Source: Trichomonas vaginalis G3 (Eukaryota; Parabasalia; Trichomonadida; Trichomonadidae). Taken from it: DNA of 64,000 bases. Shown here in pieces: positions 28,801 through 39,553 of the stretch. The number at the start of each line of letters is the position of its first letter. Position 1 is the stretch's first letter. The stretch covers positions 8,527,797 to 8,591,796 of the forward strand of contig NC_067204.1 in NCBI RefSeq assembly GCF_026262505.1, given 5' to 3'. The translations under genes and the position numbers were made by a program. The notes under the pieces are model-generated. The model did not search any database. It was not told the DNA's origin and saw only the letters and a program-made list of their open reading frames with translations.

Positions 28801-30098
28801 TACATTTTTCGAGGGCTTTGAAAGTTTATAAAATTGTTTAAACTATTATATGATAGATGAAAATGGATGATTTGCTTGCTTTTATTATCGCGGATTTATG
28901 TTATTAAGCTACAAACTCTATGCATAAATATATTAATTTTAATTTCGAATGTTCAATCATTTCTATTCTAACAATAGAAGATTTTTTATTCATTACAAAT
29001 AACTATTTATGATATAAATGCATTTTTATTTTTTTGTATTTTGTTTAATCTTATTTCTAATGAATCAGATAAAGGATTCCAAATAGCTAATTGATATATG
29101 TCATAATTTATTGTTTGAGTTATCATTAACATGGACAAACCAAGCCCATTAATTTTGAACAATAGCATAGTTATAAAAAAAAAACTAGCAATTGCTACTA
29201 CACTCGTTTTATACACAATTCAATTTTTTTCCACTGTTTAAATTTTTTTTCCCACATTTCAATTTTTTTTCCACAATTTGAAAAATCCAAGATATAATTC
29301 GAAGTGATATTGGGCAAAAATAATTAAGGCAATATCAGATACTGTAGCTTTGAAATGTTATGTCATAGTTTGAAACGATATTATCATATTTTCATCTAAT
29401 AATTAAGATGGAGCTGAAACAAATCAATATTTTTCATTTCTTAAATGCATAATGCTATTTTTTTAAAAATCAATAGCCTATTTTCGATAAGAATATTTTT
29501 GAAATTTTTATTTTATCGATAAAATATCGAAATTGGGAAATACAATAGCATCGAATTTTCAAATTTAAGGTCTCAGTAAGCTCCAGTTTTAAGGAAACGG
29601 ATACTTTAAAATTTAAGAAATAAAAACATATATATTATATATAGGAAAAAAATTGGGAGCATTTAAGAAAGTATGATTGAAATTCTATTTCAATCAACTT
29701 GAAAACGAAATTGTGGCAAACATAATTCTTAGCTCTCAAAAATAACGGCTTTGAAATTTTTCATAGAATTGACTTACCTTGACTCTGGGAGGTAAAATTG
29801 TCAATTTTCTTATCAATTTTAATTGATTTTATTTCGAAACAAGATATGATCAAATGAGAGGTTATGCTAAATATTCAAAAAGTGACTCTCAAAAAAATTT
29901 GTCCCTCTCAGAAAATCTCCTGTTTCCACCTCAGAAAATATGCAGTTTCCACTTTCAGAAATGGAACGCATAACATACTCATAGGAAATGTTAATATTAA
30001 GTAATAAATGATAGTCAAAATAACACTAAATTAACACTTCAACAAGTCAATCAATAAATAAAATATAAATTAAAAAAAATTAAAAAAATTATAATTTT
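28801..30098. other. Gene-free stretch
   Basis: 1.3 kb of AT-rich DNA between convergent genes, with homopolymer runs and three successive CCACATTT/CAATTTTTTT-like repeats at about 29218-29280. No gene, element end or RNA gene was recognised. Confidence 0.4.
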
Positions 30099-33000
30099 TT
30101 ACAATTCATCATCATCTTCTACGCCAGCTTTCTTCTTCTTTTCTTGCTGAGCAGCAAGCTTTTTCGCACGTACTTCTGCTATAGCTTTTTGTACCTTTTC
30201 TGTATGTTCTTGTCTTATTTTCTTCAAATCATAAGAACAGAAATAATCAGGGTCATCGATATGTTTGACTTCATCATCCAAAAGTGGCCATTCTTCGATG
30301 AACTTCTTGGCCATGTCAACTTTTGACATTTTTGTCTTTGGATTATTTGCCAAATCGATGATTATTGCCTTATCCTTTTCTTTCTCAGAGCACCAAGTGC
30401 AGCACCACAAATATTTCTTTGGCAAACTCATTATAGGAACTTCATCTTGAGCATCATTTGGCAAATCTTGATCCAAGTTTGCCAAAGATTTTGTATTTCC
30501 TACAATTTGTGAGTAGTGTTTTCTCAGTTTATCACCACCTCCCATTCTTCTGAACCTGTCCAAATCAACAACAAACATAGCAGAAATATGGTATTTCTTG
30601 CCTCTCAAGTGGTTCTTCCAATATCCTGTTGTCCAGAAATGATATTTCTTCATTTCTTTTCGACTCATTCCCATAGGAACAAATCCATAAGGACATCCTT
30701 TCAAGTCTATCTTCATTAGTTCACTTAAATCTCCTCTTACAACTGCATCGGCATCGATATAAATCATTCGAGAAATGTTCATAGGGAACAAAGCATCGAA
30801 GAACAAAATTTTATTTCCCCAAATGATTCTTTGTCTTTCGCTTTGATGGACAACGAAACTTGGCCAGTTGTATTCAACAAAACTGTACTTGAAGTTGTAT
30901 TTCTTCGCAAATTTCGGTAAATCGTTCATAAACTGCGAAGAAATGAAGTTCTTCAAGAACCAGAAATGTATTGGATTCTTTGTGTTTTTAATTGCAGAAA
31001 TCATCATGATTTTGACTAAATGTTCATACAAATAACCAGAAACAACTGCGAAAACATTCACTGTTTCTGTATCATTTGACATTGACAATTTCAAGTTCTT
31101 AGGAAGTTCGTAAATAGTATATCTACTCATTCCATCATTGTGATTAACTCTCATTGTCATCCACGGAGGAACGAAACTAGAAATAGAGAATTGGTTGCGA
31201 GAACTGATGTTATAAACAGTTCTCGATGGTCCTTCTCCAAGAGATATTTCCCAGATACCTGGTTGTGTCTTCAATTGGAAATATCCCATTGTTTTGATGG
31301 ACAAAGAATCATGGAAACCCTTCTTATCCATATCCAAAGTAATTCTCAATCCATGGACAGGAATATACTGTTCATCCAATGCTGATCCTTCCAACAGAAT
31401 CGATGTCAATCTGTAACTGGAACATGTTGTTCCTGGATTAACTTCTCTCGGTCTAAAGTTATCTAAATCGAAAGGAGCTGAAACAGGTTCAACCATCCAA
31501 TTATAAGGAGGATGTGGCATCAATGAATAAACAGTTTGCGATTCAAATCTGTCGAATTGTATTGAATCATCGTATAAAAGGAATCTATGATAAGCTCTTA
31601 AATTAGGAGGGAATTGGTCGATGTCTTTCGTTGGGAAGTTGATCATGATTTTCACATCGAAAGCCTTTGAATTCCTGAGAAATTGGACAATGGGAGCAAT
31701 GGCTTGGAAAGGCAATTCGAAGGGGTTTAACATGATGGCGTAATGAACGAAAGAATCAGGGTTATCATAGTTCATAACTGCAGGATTTGATGGTTTGAAA
31801 ACTCTGTTATCTGATGGATATCTTGAGATTCTTGTGTGACTTGCCATACCGTAAATCAAAGAGAAATAAAAGGCAAGTTGTGAATGGAATTCAGTGTTTA
31901 CATCATCCACTTGATTTCCAAGCATTTCGTAGTTCAAAGCAACATCTTCACTGAAATAACTTTGTATCATCGAAACAGAATAATGATATTCCCATTTGAT
32001 CAAAACATTGAAGTCTTCGAGATGCCAATTAAAGATCATTCTCGATTTCATTCTCAACACTCTTCCATTCATTACAACTGTTACTTCATCAGGCTGCAAC
32101 TTCAAAAGATCTTGGACAAAAGGAGGAGGCATAGAATTCCTTATAATGTTTGATGTTGTTGTTTCAGAGAAAAATGCCAATCTCGTGTTCTGAGGGATTC
32201 CTTGTTTCAGCCATTCCTCTGTTTGGAATGCAATGTGCTTGGATTCTAAACTTCCTGTCAATTCTTCGCCAACGAAAACCCATATCGTATTGAACTTCAC
32301 TTTTTGTGGTTCTTGGTTGTATCTGATTTTCTTCGACCATTCCATGAATTCTCGCTGGAAATAGAAGGATTGGCTGATCAAAGGAATGAACTCGCATGGC
32401 GATTTGTCGGTGTGTTGTATCAATGGATTGTACCTGTTGAAAACATCATCACCTGTCAAAATTCCTGAAACGGTTTCTATCGATGAATTTTTCAGAATTT
32501 TTTCTGCCATCTTTTTACGGAGTCTTTTTAGAGAATCTCGCATGAACTGGACGATGTTTTCTTCTTGGCTTTCTCCTGGATAGAATCTGCCATTGAATAA
32601 ACAGCCTTGTTCATGGATACCGAGTCTTTCTTGGAAATTCTTCATCTTTTTCAGGTATTTCTTCTCTCTACTCTGCGCATCGAACTTATCGAAGTCAGTA
32701 AGTGTCTTCTTCTTGCCCATTTTGGCTAAAGCGGCATTGAAATGTGCAATTCTTGGTTCATCTTCTTCATCTACCATTTCTTTAGCGGCGTCGAGAAGGA
32801 ATTGATGGGCTTGTCTGAATCCATGGCGTAGTCTGATATGTGACCATGCGTTCATGACTCTTTTTGACAACTTATTTGTTGATCTCGGCTGAACAAAGTA
32901 TCCCCAGCGGATTGGAGCGCGAAGACGGGTCTGGTTGTCCATGAATTTCAATGTTTTCATGTCGTATGGGTTCAACGGGTCAATAAAGAAGACGGCGTTG

Positions 33001-34235
33001 AAGATGTTTCGCTTAATATTCTGGGGATTGGTCGTTCTGAGGCTGGAAAGGTCCGTTGTCCAGTTCTCGTAGATCTTACCTGTCTCAATATCGTTTAAAT
33101 TGAAGATAAAGTCACTTTGGTAGTCGACAATTACTCTTTTTGGCGGTCGAGTGCGTTGTATCAAGGAAAGACTCTTGTTATGGGCTTCAGGAGTCAAAGT
33201 AAAGTATTCTCGTAACATCTGTGCTATTCTAAGTTCATCAAGTGACGCTTGTAAAATATGATATACGTCTGGATTGAGAACTACGCGGTTATTTACGTAA
33301 ATTGCAGAAGCACCTGATATAATGTTCTCTAATCTGTCGAAAATCTTGTCGCGAAGTGATTTTGCGGCTGGAATTCTTGAGATATTATCAGCATATAACG
33401 GGAAATTCTCGCAAACTTCAAGTAACGACTTGAAAGGATCATCAGTAGTCTTAACGAATTGTATTAATTGGGTTGCCAAGTCCATTGCTTTAGGAACATT
33501 TGGTCCAGGAACAATTTTCTTGTTAATGAAGAGCTCTGTGTCTGGCGTCTCTTCACCATGGATAATGTTTTCGTCTGACTCCTTAGAATATGTCATTGTA
33601 TAGTTGAAAGGACGCATTTCGAATCCATATCCGCGGAATTTAACTGGAGTAGTGGTAAATTCGCCTACTGGACGGTAAATAAAGCTGACGCTTTCTTCCT
33701 GATCTTCGAGAAACTGTATCCAACTGAATAATGCTGAATCATTGATCAGAGAATACAAAATAATTGTGTCACGTAAGTTTCCATTACGTGGTTCGTATGA
33801 GTAGACTAAAGGACGACTTTTTGGAGATTCTTCAATTGCATTTTTGAGATCTTCTTGAGTATAATATAATTTATCAGCGTAAAAAGCGGCTAATTTGTTC
33901 ATATCTTTAGTATGATTTCGGAGTATTTCACGAAACATCTCGATTCTTGGACTATAAGCTCTTGTGAGCAAAGATAATTCAAGTAATGCTCGAAGTTCTT
34001 CTGTTAAAAAGTTTAAAGCATAATTTTTGATTTCTTCGATGGTTTCTGGGTATTTTTCAACTTTCTGGAGGCCATTAATGAAAGTCCAATACGCTTCTCC
34101 GTTTGCATCAGCAATAAATGCTGCAGCTTCGGCAAGAATTGGAGTATCTGGCCAAGAACCATCAAGAGTAACATTTACTTGCCTATCTTTTAATAAAGAA
34201 GAGGAAGTAAATAAAAAGAAAAATGCTAAAATCAT
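30099..34235 (-). CDS. UDP-glucose:glycoprotein glucosyltransferase (UGGT)
   Basis: 1378 residues from the ATG at 34235, which gives a clean signal peptide (MILAFFFLFTSSSLL); an upstream in-frame TTG at 34259 is rejected. About 1050 residues of folding-sensor region with thioredoxin-like and beta-sandwich parts are followed by the GT24 catalytic domain. The metal-binding DxD motif is YIDADAVVRGD at about residue 1160; LRGKKYHISAMFVVDL and the LDQDLPN-type motif NLDQDLPNDAQ follow. The protein ends EDDDEL, a KDEL-type ER retrieval signal. It re-adds glucose to misfolded N-glycoproteins in the ER, opposing glucosidase II. Length is slightly under animal UGGT (about 1550). Confidence 0.93.
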   Translation of the reverse strand: MILAFFFLFTSSSLLKDRQVNVTLDGSWPDTPILAEAAAFIADANGEAYWTFINGLQKVEKYPETIEEIKNYALNFLTEELRALLELSLLTRAYSPRIEMFREILRNHTKDMNKLAAFYADKLYYTQEDLKNAIEESPKSRPLVYSYEPRNGNLRDTIILYSLINDSALFSWIQFLEDQEESVSFIYRPVGEFTTTPVKFRGYGFEMRPFNYTMTYSKESDENIIHGEETPDTELFINKKIVPGPNVPKAMDLATQLIQFVKTTDDPFKSLLEVCENFPLYADNISRIPAAKSLRDKIFDRLENIISGASAIYVNNRVVLNPDVYHILQASLDELRIAQMLREYFTLTPEAHNKSLSLIQRTRPPKRVIVDYQSDFIFNLNDIETGKIYENWTTDLSSLRTTNPQNIKRNIFNAVFFIDPLNPYDMKTLKFMDNQTRLRAPIRWGYFVQPRSTNKLSKRVMNAWSHIRLRHGFRQAHQFLLDAAKEMVDEEDEPRIAHFNAALAKMGKKKTLTDFDKFDAQSREKKYLKKMKNFQERLGIHEQGCLFNGRFYPGESQEENIVQFMRDSLKRLRKKMAEKILKNSSIETVSGILTGDDVFNRYNPLIQHTDKSPCEFIPLISQSFYFQREFMEWSKKIRYNQEPQKVKFNTIWVFVGEELTGSLESKHIAFQTEEWLKQGIPQNTRLAFFSETTTSNIIRNSMPPPFVQDLLKLQPDEVTVVMNGRVLRMKSRMIFNWHLEDFNVLIKWEYHYSVSMIQSYFSEDVALNYEMLGNQVDDVNTEFHSQLAFYFSLIYGMASHTRISRYPSDNRVFKPSNPAVMNYDNPDSFVHYAIMLNPFELPFQAIAPIVQFLRNSKAFDVKIMINFPTKDIDQFPPNLRAYHRFLLYDDSIQFDRFESQTVYSLMPHPPYNWMVEPVSAPFDLDNFRPREVNPGTTCSSYRLTSILLEGSALDEQYIPVHGLRITLDMDKKGFHDSLSIKTMGYFQLKTQPGIWEISLGEGPSRTVYNISSRNQFSISSFVPPWMTMRVNHNDGMSRYTIYELPKNLKLSMSNDTETVNVFAVVSGYLYEHLVKIMMISAIKNTKNPIHFWFLKNFISSQFMNDLPKFAKKYNFKYSFVEYNWPSFVVHQSERQRIIWGNKILFFDALFPMNISRMIYIDADAVVRGDLSELMKIDLKGCPYGFVPMGMSRKEMKKYHFWTTGYWKNHLRGKKYHISAMFVVDLDRFRRMGGGDKLRKHYSQIVGNTKSLANLDQDLPNDAQDEVPIMSLPKKYLWCCTWCSEKEKDKAIIIDLANNPKTKMSKVDMAKKFIEEWPLLDDEVKHIDDPDYFCSYDLKKIRQEHTEKVQKAIAEVRAKKLAAQQEKKKKAGVEDDDEL

Positions 34236-34365
34236 CTTTGGTTTCGGTTTTTTTGTCAAAAATTTAATAAAATTAAGAAGACTGTCAAATTTTATAGTTT
34301 ACATTGACAGATAATAAATTGAATGAAAATTAATCGTCGTGGCTGGTCCTTTTTTGGAAAACTAA

Positions 34366-35133
34366 ATGCCTCGCTGCCAACGCTTCCATCTTAAACGCCT
34401 TACAGCCCCACACCACTGGCTTCTTGCTAAGTCCGCTGGTAAGTTCGCTTCCCACCCATCCACAGGTCCACACAAACTCCGTGAATGCCTTCCAATCAAC
34501 ATCTTCCTTCGCGACCGCCTTAAATACGCTCTTACAGCTAAGGAAGCCGTCGCTATCGTCAAGCGCCGCCTCGTCAAGGTCGATGGCAAGGTTCGCACAA
34601 ACTACCGTTATCCAACAGGTTTGATGGATGTCATCGAGCTCGGCAAGTCCAACGAACTCTTCCGTATCATCTACGACTGCAAGGGCCGTTTCTGCGTCCA
34701 CCACATCGAAGCTAAGGAAGCCTCCTTCAAGCTTCTCCGTGTCAACCAGTTCAAGATTGGTGCCAAGGGTATCCCACACGTTGTTACACACGATGGCCGT
34801 ACAATCTCCTATGTTGACCCATCCGTCCGCGTCCATGATGCTCTCAAGTTCAACATCAAGACAGGCGAAGTCGAGTCTGTTATCAAGTTCAAGGTTGGTG
34901 ATGTTGCCATGGTTACAGCTGGTGGTAACGTCGGCCGTGTCGGAACAATCCAGAAGATCGAGAAGCAAATGGCTTCCTTCGATATCGTCCACCTTAAGGA
35001 TACATCTGGCGCTGTCTTCGCCACACGTATCATGAACGTTTTCGTCATCGGTGAGAATGAACACCCACTCATCAGCCTTCCAGCTCGTGAGGGTGTCCGC
35101 CCATCCATCCTTGAGGGAATCAACCAGGAATAA
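34366..35133 (+). CDS. RPS4: Ribosomal protein eS4 (S4e) of the 40S subunit
   Basis: 255 residues. The eS4 N-terminal domain (MPRCQRFHLKRLTAPHHWLL) is followed by the S4 RNA-binding domain (ECLPINIFLRDRLKYALTAK), the central eS4 domain and a KOW motif (VAMVTAGGNVGRVGTIQ). Length is normal for the family. Codon use is strongly biased to C-ending codons, unlike the AT-rich neighbours, as expected for a highly expressed gene. The stop is embedded in TAAA, the usual trichomonad stop/poly(A) overlap. Divergent from the UGGT gene with a 130-bp spacer. Confidence 0.96.
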   Translation: MPRCQRFHLKRLTAPHHWLLAKSAGKFASHPSTGPHKLRECLPINIFLRDRLKYALTAKEAVAIVKRRLVKVDGKVRTNYRYPTGLMDVIELGKSNELFRIIYDCKGRFCVHHIEAKEASFKLLRVNQFKIGAKGIPHVVTHDGRTISYVDPSVRVHDALKFNIKTGEVESVIKFKVGDVAMVTAGGNVGRVGTIQKIEKQMASFDIVHLKDTSGAVFATRIMNVFVIGENEHPLISLPAREGVRPSILEGINQE

Positions 35134-35521
35134 ACTAGATTTAGCATTACCGAACAGGTTTAGAATACTTGTTCTTATTAGAAAAAAAAACTTTTTAAAT
35201 TTTTTTAAATTATAACAAAAAAATCTTTAATATATGTTATTAACAAACATTTTCTCTTTTATCTTTAGCGTTTTTATATAATTCATAATGGAATTTTTAA
35301 CTTATTGAAAATTTATTAATTCAGAATTGGAAAACACTGAAACAGTAAGAGCAAGGTAATCTACTTGAACTAATATAGAACAGATCCTCAAGTAAAATTG
35401 ATGTTTCTTTCTAATTTCGGTTTTTTATTTTAGATTTCCTTCATTTAATAGAAAATTGTATGTCGTAAATTAGTTTCATGTCTAGATCTGTGTATTTATA
35501 AATATTGAATTTAAAAAAATT
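35134..35521. other. Intergenic
   Basis: AT-rich spacer between convergent genes. Nothing recognised. Confidence 0.35.
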
Positions 35522-36112
35522 CTATTTTGGAATTTGAATTTGAATTTGAGTTTCTTGAAGTTTTGAAAGTTTCTGTTCTAATTCTTGAAGCTGATTCGAT
35601 ATCTCTAATATGTGATTATAGAGTTTCTCATGTTCTTCGCCTTCCGCATTTTCCATTTTTGTCATTGATTGAAGACCTTCCTTGTAAAGGATTTCAATTT
35701 CATTTTTCAACTTTTCTATTTGTGTTTTCTCATCTGATTGCTGAATCTTGTAAATTGTTAACCGATTAAGAACTGATTTTGTAAGATCTGAATCAATTTT
35801 AGAGCAAACTTCTGCAGTTTCAGTTCTGATTCTTTTGTAATCAGAAAAGTTCCGTAAATCAGCTTTTGAAGAAAATGGTTTTGAATGAAACGAAATATTT
35901 ACAAATCGATTGTTTGCATATGGCTCAGTAGAGCTTACTACTTTCTTTGCTTCATCCCGTGTATTGTAAATGATCTGAGCTGAAGTTTTATTTTCTGAAA
36001 TGCTAATACCAACAATTCTACCGTATTTTGAGAAATGCTGGCATAGCTGTGGTATATTACATGCATCATGCGGTATATTATCAATGAAAATAACTTGACT
36101 TTCTTTGATCAT
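35522..36112 (-). CDS. RRM-domain RNA-binding protein
   Basis: 196 residues. One RRM spans residues 5-78: RNP2-like VIFIDNIPHD, and an RNP1-like strand in which NNRFVNISFH closes the fold (RNP1 itself, SAQIIYNTRD, is divergent). A second half of predicted coiled coil follows (IQQSDEKTQIEKLKNEIEIL). The last residues, QIQIQIPK, come from a short TTGAAT microsatellite. The single RRM plus coiled coil recalls the tail of RBM26/27-like proteins, but this is weak. Confidence 0.7.
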   Translation of the reverse strand: MIKESQVIFIDNIPHDACNIPQLCQHFSKYGRIVGISISENKTSAQIIYNTRDEAKKVVSSTEPYANNRFVNISFHSKPFSSKADLRNFSDYKRIRTETAEVCSKIDSDLTKSVLNRLTIYKIQQSDEKTQIEKLKNEIEILYKEGLQSMTKMENAEGEEHEKLYNHILEISNQLQELEQKLSKLQETQIQIQIPK

Positions 36113-36346
36113 AAAAAAGTGAAAAAAAATGACATTATTTTACTAGCTTGTGAATAAAAGAATAAGAACCGAACACTCGTTTTTGCATCATGTGAAATAA
36201 GGACTGTAGCAGTTTCTTTACTATAAAAATATGCTGCAATATAAAAGGGAGTGTCGACAATATTTTTTTCCCCAGTTTCATCTGTCTATATATGGTGATT
36301 ATTAGAATCAAAATATATTTCAATAGATTATCGTATAATAATATGT

Positions 36347-39094
36347 TTAAATAAGACTTTTTCTGCATTCGTATTCATATTCATTTTCCAACCAATCCTT
36401 TTTCTTCTTTTTTGCAAATTTAAATCTGTTTAAATAACGAATGGCAGGAATTCCTTTACAATCAATTGAATTTAAATCTGCATCATAGCTAATTAGTGTG
36501 TCTACAATTTCATTATTATATAATTGAGCTGCATAATGAAGTGGTGTTTTATTTTCTTTATCTTTTGCATTTACATCTGCACCATTTCTAATTAGTTCGT
36601 CTACCATTACACGATTATTAAGATGAGTTGCATAATGAAGTGGTGTTTTATTTTCGTTATCTCTTGAATTTAAATCTGCACCATGATCTATCAGAAAGTC
36701 TACCATTCTTAAATTATTTTTGGCAACTGCAAGATGAAGAGATGTTTGACCATTCATATTCTTAGCATCAATATCTGCTTTAACCTCTACTGATAATAAA
36801 ATGTCTGCTATTTTGTGATCGTCAAATAGCACCGCATAATGAAGAGGTGTATTTCCAAATAAATCATCTTTTGCATTGACATTTGCACCACCCAAAATTA
36901 ACAGAGCTAAACATTCTATATGACAATTAAATACTGTATAGTGAAGAGCCGTATCTCCATAATTATTCTCTTTAGAGTTGACATCTGCACCATTTTCAAT
37001 TAAGAAATATGTGATTTCTTGTAAATTTTTAACGATTGCAAGATAAAGAGGAGCTTGGCCACTTTCATCTTTTGCATTGATATCAGAGCCATGTGAAACT
37101 AGAAATTCAATTATTTCTATATTATTATTTTCAACAGCAAGGTGAAGACTAGTTTTGCTATCATTATCTTTTGCATTGATATCAGAGCCATGTGAAACTA
37201 GAAATTCAATTATTTCTATATTATTATTTTCAACAGCAAGATGAAGACTAGTTTTGCTATCATTGTCTTTTGCATTGATATCAGAGCCATGTGAAATTAG
37301 AAATTCAATTATTTCTATATTATTATTTTCAACAGCAAGATGAAGACTAGTTTTGCTATCATTATCTTTTGCATTGATATCAGAGCCATGTGAAATTAGA
37401 AGCTCTATTACTTCTTTATTATTGTCTTTAACTGCATAATGGAGACCAGTTTTATTTTCACGATCCCTAACATCAATATCAATACCAACCGAAATCAGAT
37501 ATCTAATTATTTTTTGGTCTCTCTTTTCAATTGCATAATGGATAATCGATTTGCCTTCATTATCTTTTGTATTCATATCTGCACCATGCGAAATAAGAAC
37601 TTCGATTTTTTCTTTGCATTTATGCTCAGTAGCGCATAGAAGAATTGATTTACCTTCATTATCTTTTGCATCAACTTCAGCACCATGCGAAATAAGAAGT
37701 TCTAATATTTCTTTGCATTTATCTTCAGGAAAACAATAAAAATATGATTCTCCTCCATAACCTATCTCTTCATATTCGGCCGCGTAATGGAGAATTGATC
37801 TATTTTTATTATCTTTTGCATTAACATCAGCACCGTGTAGAATAAGAAACTTGGTAATTTCTATATCATCATACTTTGATAGATAATGAAGTGGTGTTTT
37901 ATTGTCATTATCTTTTGAATTGACGTCTGAACCATGCAAAACAAGATATTTGATCAATTCAGTGTTATGAATTTTGGATGCTAAATGAAGGGCAGTTTCA
38001 CCGCTTATATTTTTTGTATTGATATCAAAACCATGTAATAATAGTAACTCTATAATTTCCTTTTTAGAAATTCGTATTGCGTAAACAAAAACTGTTTCAC
38101 TATTTAAATTTTTTGAATACATATCAACGCCATGTGAAAACAAATATTTACAAAGATTTTGATCATGAAATGATAGTGAATTAGCAAAGCAATGGTCGAT
38201 ATCATTTGTTTTATCCAAATATATATAAAATGCCTGAAGGTTTTTGTATTTAATACAATCTTCTAAATTGACTTCAATTCCGTATTCGTTCATCAAAAAT
38301 GCTACAAAATCAATGTTGTGAGATATAATTGCATATTTCATACAATTTTCATTTGGTTCGAATTTTTTCAAGCATTCATTCATGATTTCTGGATTTCCAC
38401 CTATAAATGATAGTTCAAGACATTCTATGGTGATTTCAGAATTGAATTTTGTTCTTAAAAACTTAAAACAATTGACTGCTCCATGATAACTACATAATTC
38501 AAGTAATAAATATGGTTGTTTAATATTTGGATAGAGATACGTATGCGTCCATTTACGCGGGAAGAAACAAGGAGGGATCTTCGTTAATTCAATCATTAAA
38601 ATTTGTTTTTCATCAAAACCATCTATTTCAGTGATTGCAATAAATGATTTAATATCGTCATTTATAATTGCGTTGTAAATTGTGTTACTTTCAAAGATTT
38701 TAAATTCATTTGTAGTTGCTTCAGATAGATAGTAATAATCAAAATTGCGATATAATTCTACTCCATATTCTTCTTGAAATAAAAAATTAAACAAATTTGT
38801 CACATCTTTAACTTGTTTTATGTTATATTCGTCGCAAATCATTTTTGCCATCATTAAATACGACTTTAAATAACCAATGTTGAATTGTGTCATGTCTCCT
38901 ATGCAAAAAATCATTGCCTCGGGTGAGAAAATGCGCGTTTCAAGCAATTTTGATTTGATAAATTGAAAAATCATATTGACATCGTTTTCACTACTTACTT
39001 TGAGCTGATACAGTGATTTAAATGCACAGATGTAATCTGCAAACAGATCAATAAACTCATTGTATTCACACCTATGAGTTCCATCTTTAGACAT
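36347..39094 (-). CDS. Large ankyrin-repeat protein (DUF3447 N-terminus)
   Basis: 915 residues. The N-terminal 280 residues are the helical DUF3447-type region usual in trichomonad ankyrin proteins. About 17 ankyrin repeats of 33 residues follow, with the consensus IELLISHGSDINAKD and KTSLHLAVENNN. Four repeats in the middle (about 37050-37440) are almost identical even in DNA, a recent tandem expansion. The end is basic (KFAKKKKKDWLENEYEYEC). The ATG lies in TTCATTATG, a plausible trichomonad initiator context. Likely a cytoplasmic scaffold protein; partner unknown. Confidence 0.9.
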   Translation of the reverse strand: MSKDGTHRCEYNEFIDLFADYICAFKSLYQLKVSSENDVNMIFQFIKSKLLETRIFSPEAMIFCIGDMTQFNIGYLKSYLMMAKMICDEYNIKQVKDVTNLFNFLFQEEYGVELYRNFDYYYLSEATTNEFKIFESNTIYNAIINDDIKSFIAITEIDGFDEKQILMIELTKIPPCFFPRKWTHTYLYPNIKQPYLLLELCSYHGAVNCFKFLRTKFNSEITIECLELSFIGGNPEIMNECLKKFEPNENCMKYAIISHNIDFVAFLMNEYGIEVNLEDCIKYKNLQAFYIYLDKTNDIDHCFANSLSFHDQNLCKYLFSHGVDMYSKNLNSETVFVYAIRISKKEIIELLLLHGFDINTKNISGETALHLASKIHNTELIKYLVLHGSDVNSKDNDNKTPLHYLSKYDDIEITKFLILHGADVNAKDNKNRSILHYAAEYEEIGYGGESYFYCFPEDKCKEILELLISHGAEVDAKDNEGKSILLCATEHKCKEKIEVLISHGADMNTKDNEGKSIIHYAIEKRDQKIIRYLISVGIDIDVRDRENKTGLHYAVKDNNKEVIELLISHGSDINAKDNDSKTSLHLAVENNNIEIIEFLISHGSDINAKDNDSKTSLHLAVENNNIEIIEFLVSHGSDINAKDNDSKTSLHLAVENNNIEIIEFLVSHGSDINAKDESGQAPLYLAIVKNLQEITYFLIENGADVNSKENNYGDTALHYTVFNCHIECLALLILGGANVNAKDDLFGNTPLHYAVLFDDHKIADILLSVEVKADIDAKNMNGQTSLHLAVAKNNLRMVDFLIDHGADLNSRDNENKTPLHYATHLNNRVMVDELIRNGADVNAKDKENKTPLHYAAQLYNNEIVDTLISYDADLNSIDCKGIPAIRYLNRFKFAKKKKKDWLENEYEYECRKSLI
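37050..37440. repeat. Near-identical 99-bp tandem repeats
   Basis: Four copies of a 99-bp unit encode one ankyrin repeat each (SHGSDINAKDNDSKTSLHLA). Copies differ at only a few bases, mainly ACTAGAAA versus ATTAGAAA, unlike the well-diverged repeats on both sides. Confidence 0.85.
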
Positions 39095-39553
39095 AATGAA
39101 GCTAAATTTGCCAACAATTTTTCCCCCTTGAAATTTTCAGAATATTTGTGATTTCTTGGCGAGAGCCAAAATTATATTTACAGGCAAACCTTTTGATGTA
39201 ATACATGATTTTGGTAAATATTTTCAGAATTAAATTTTCACAAACAATTTGTGATATGTTTACAATAAAGCACAAATACTAAGAGATGAATGCCAATAAT
39301 TATTTCTCAACAACTCTCAAGGTATGAGGAATTCTTTACATGTTCATATGATTTTAAATTTATTCAAACATTTTCTTTAGATTTCTTAATAACATTGTTT
39401 TAGAATCTTCGCACATAGTAAAAATACCTCTTTGAATATCAATGTTTTTTGGATTTCATTGAAAATAATCCAAAAATTATTTTAAGAAAACTATTAAATC
39501 ATTAAGAAAACAACAACAAATTATTTATGAATAAACAAAAATAACATACAAGT
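39095..39553. other. Intergenic
   Basis: AT-rich spacer between the ankyrin gene start and the kinase gene end on the same strand; it should hold the ankyrin gene promoter. No further motif was assigned. Confidence 0.35.

Noticed and set aside
34330-35064. Long open frame (244 codons) antisense to the eS4 gene
   Set aside because: It is a shadow caused by the C-rich codon bias of the ribosomal protein gene; its protein has no recognisable features.
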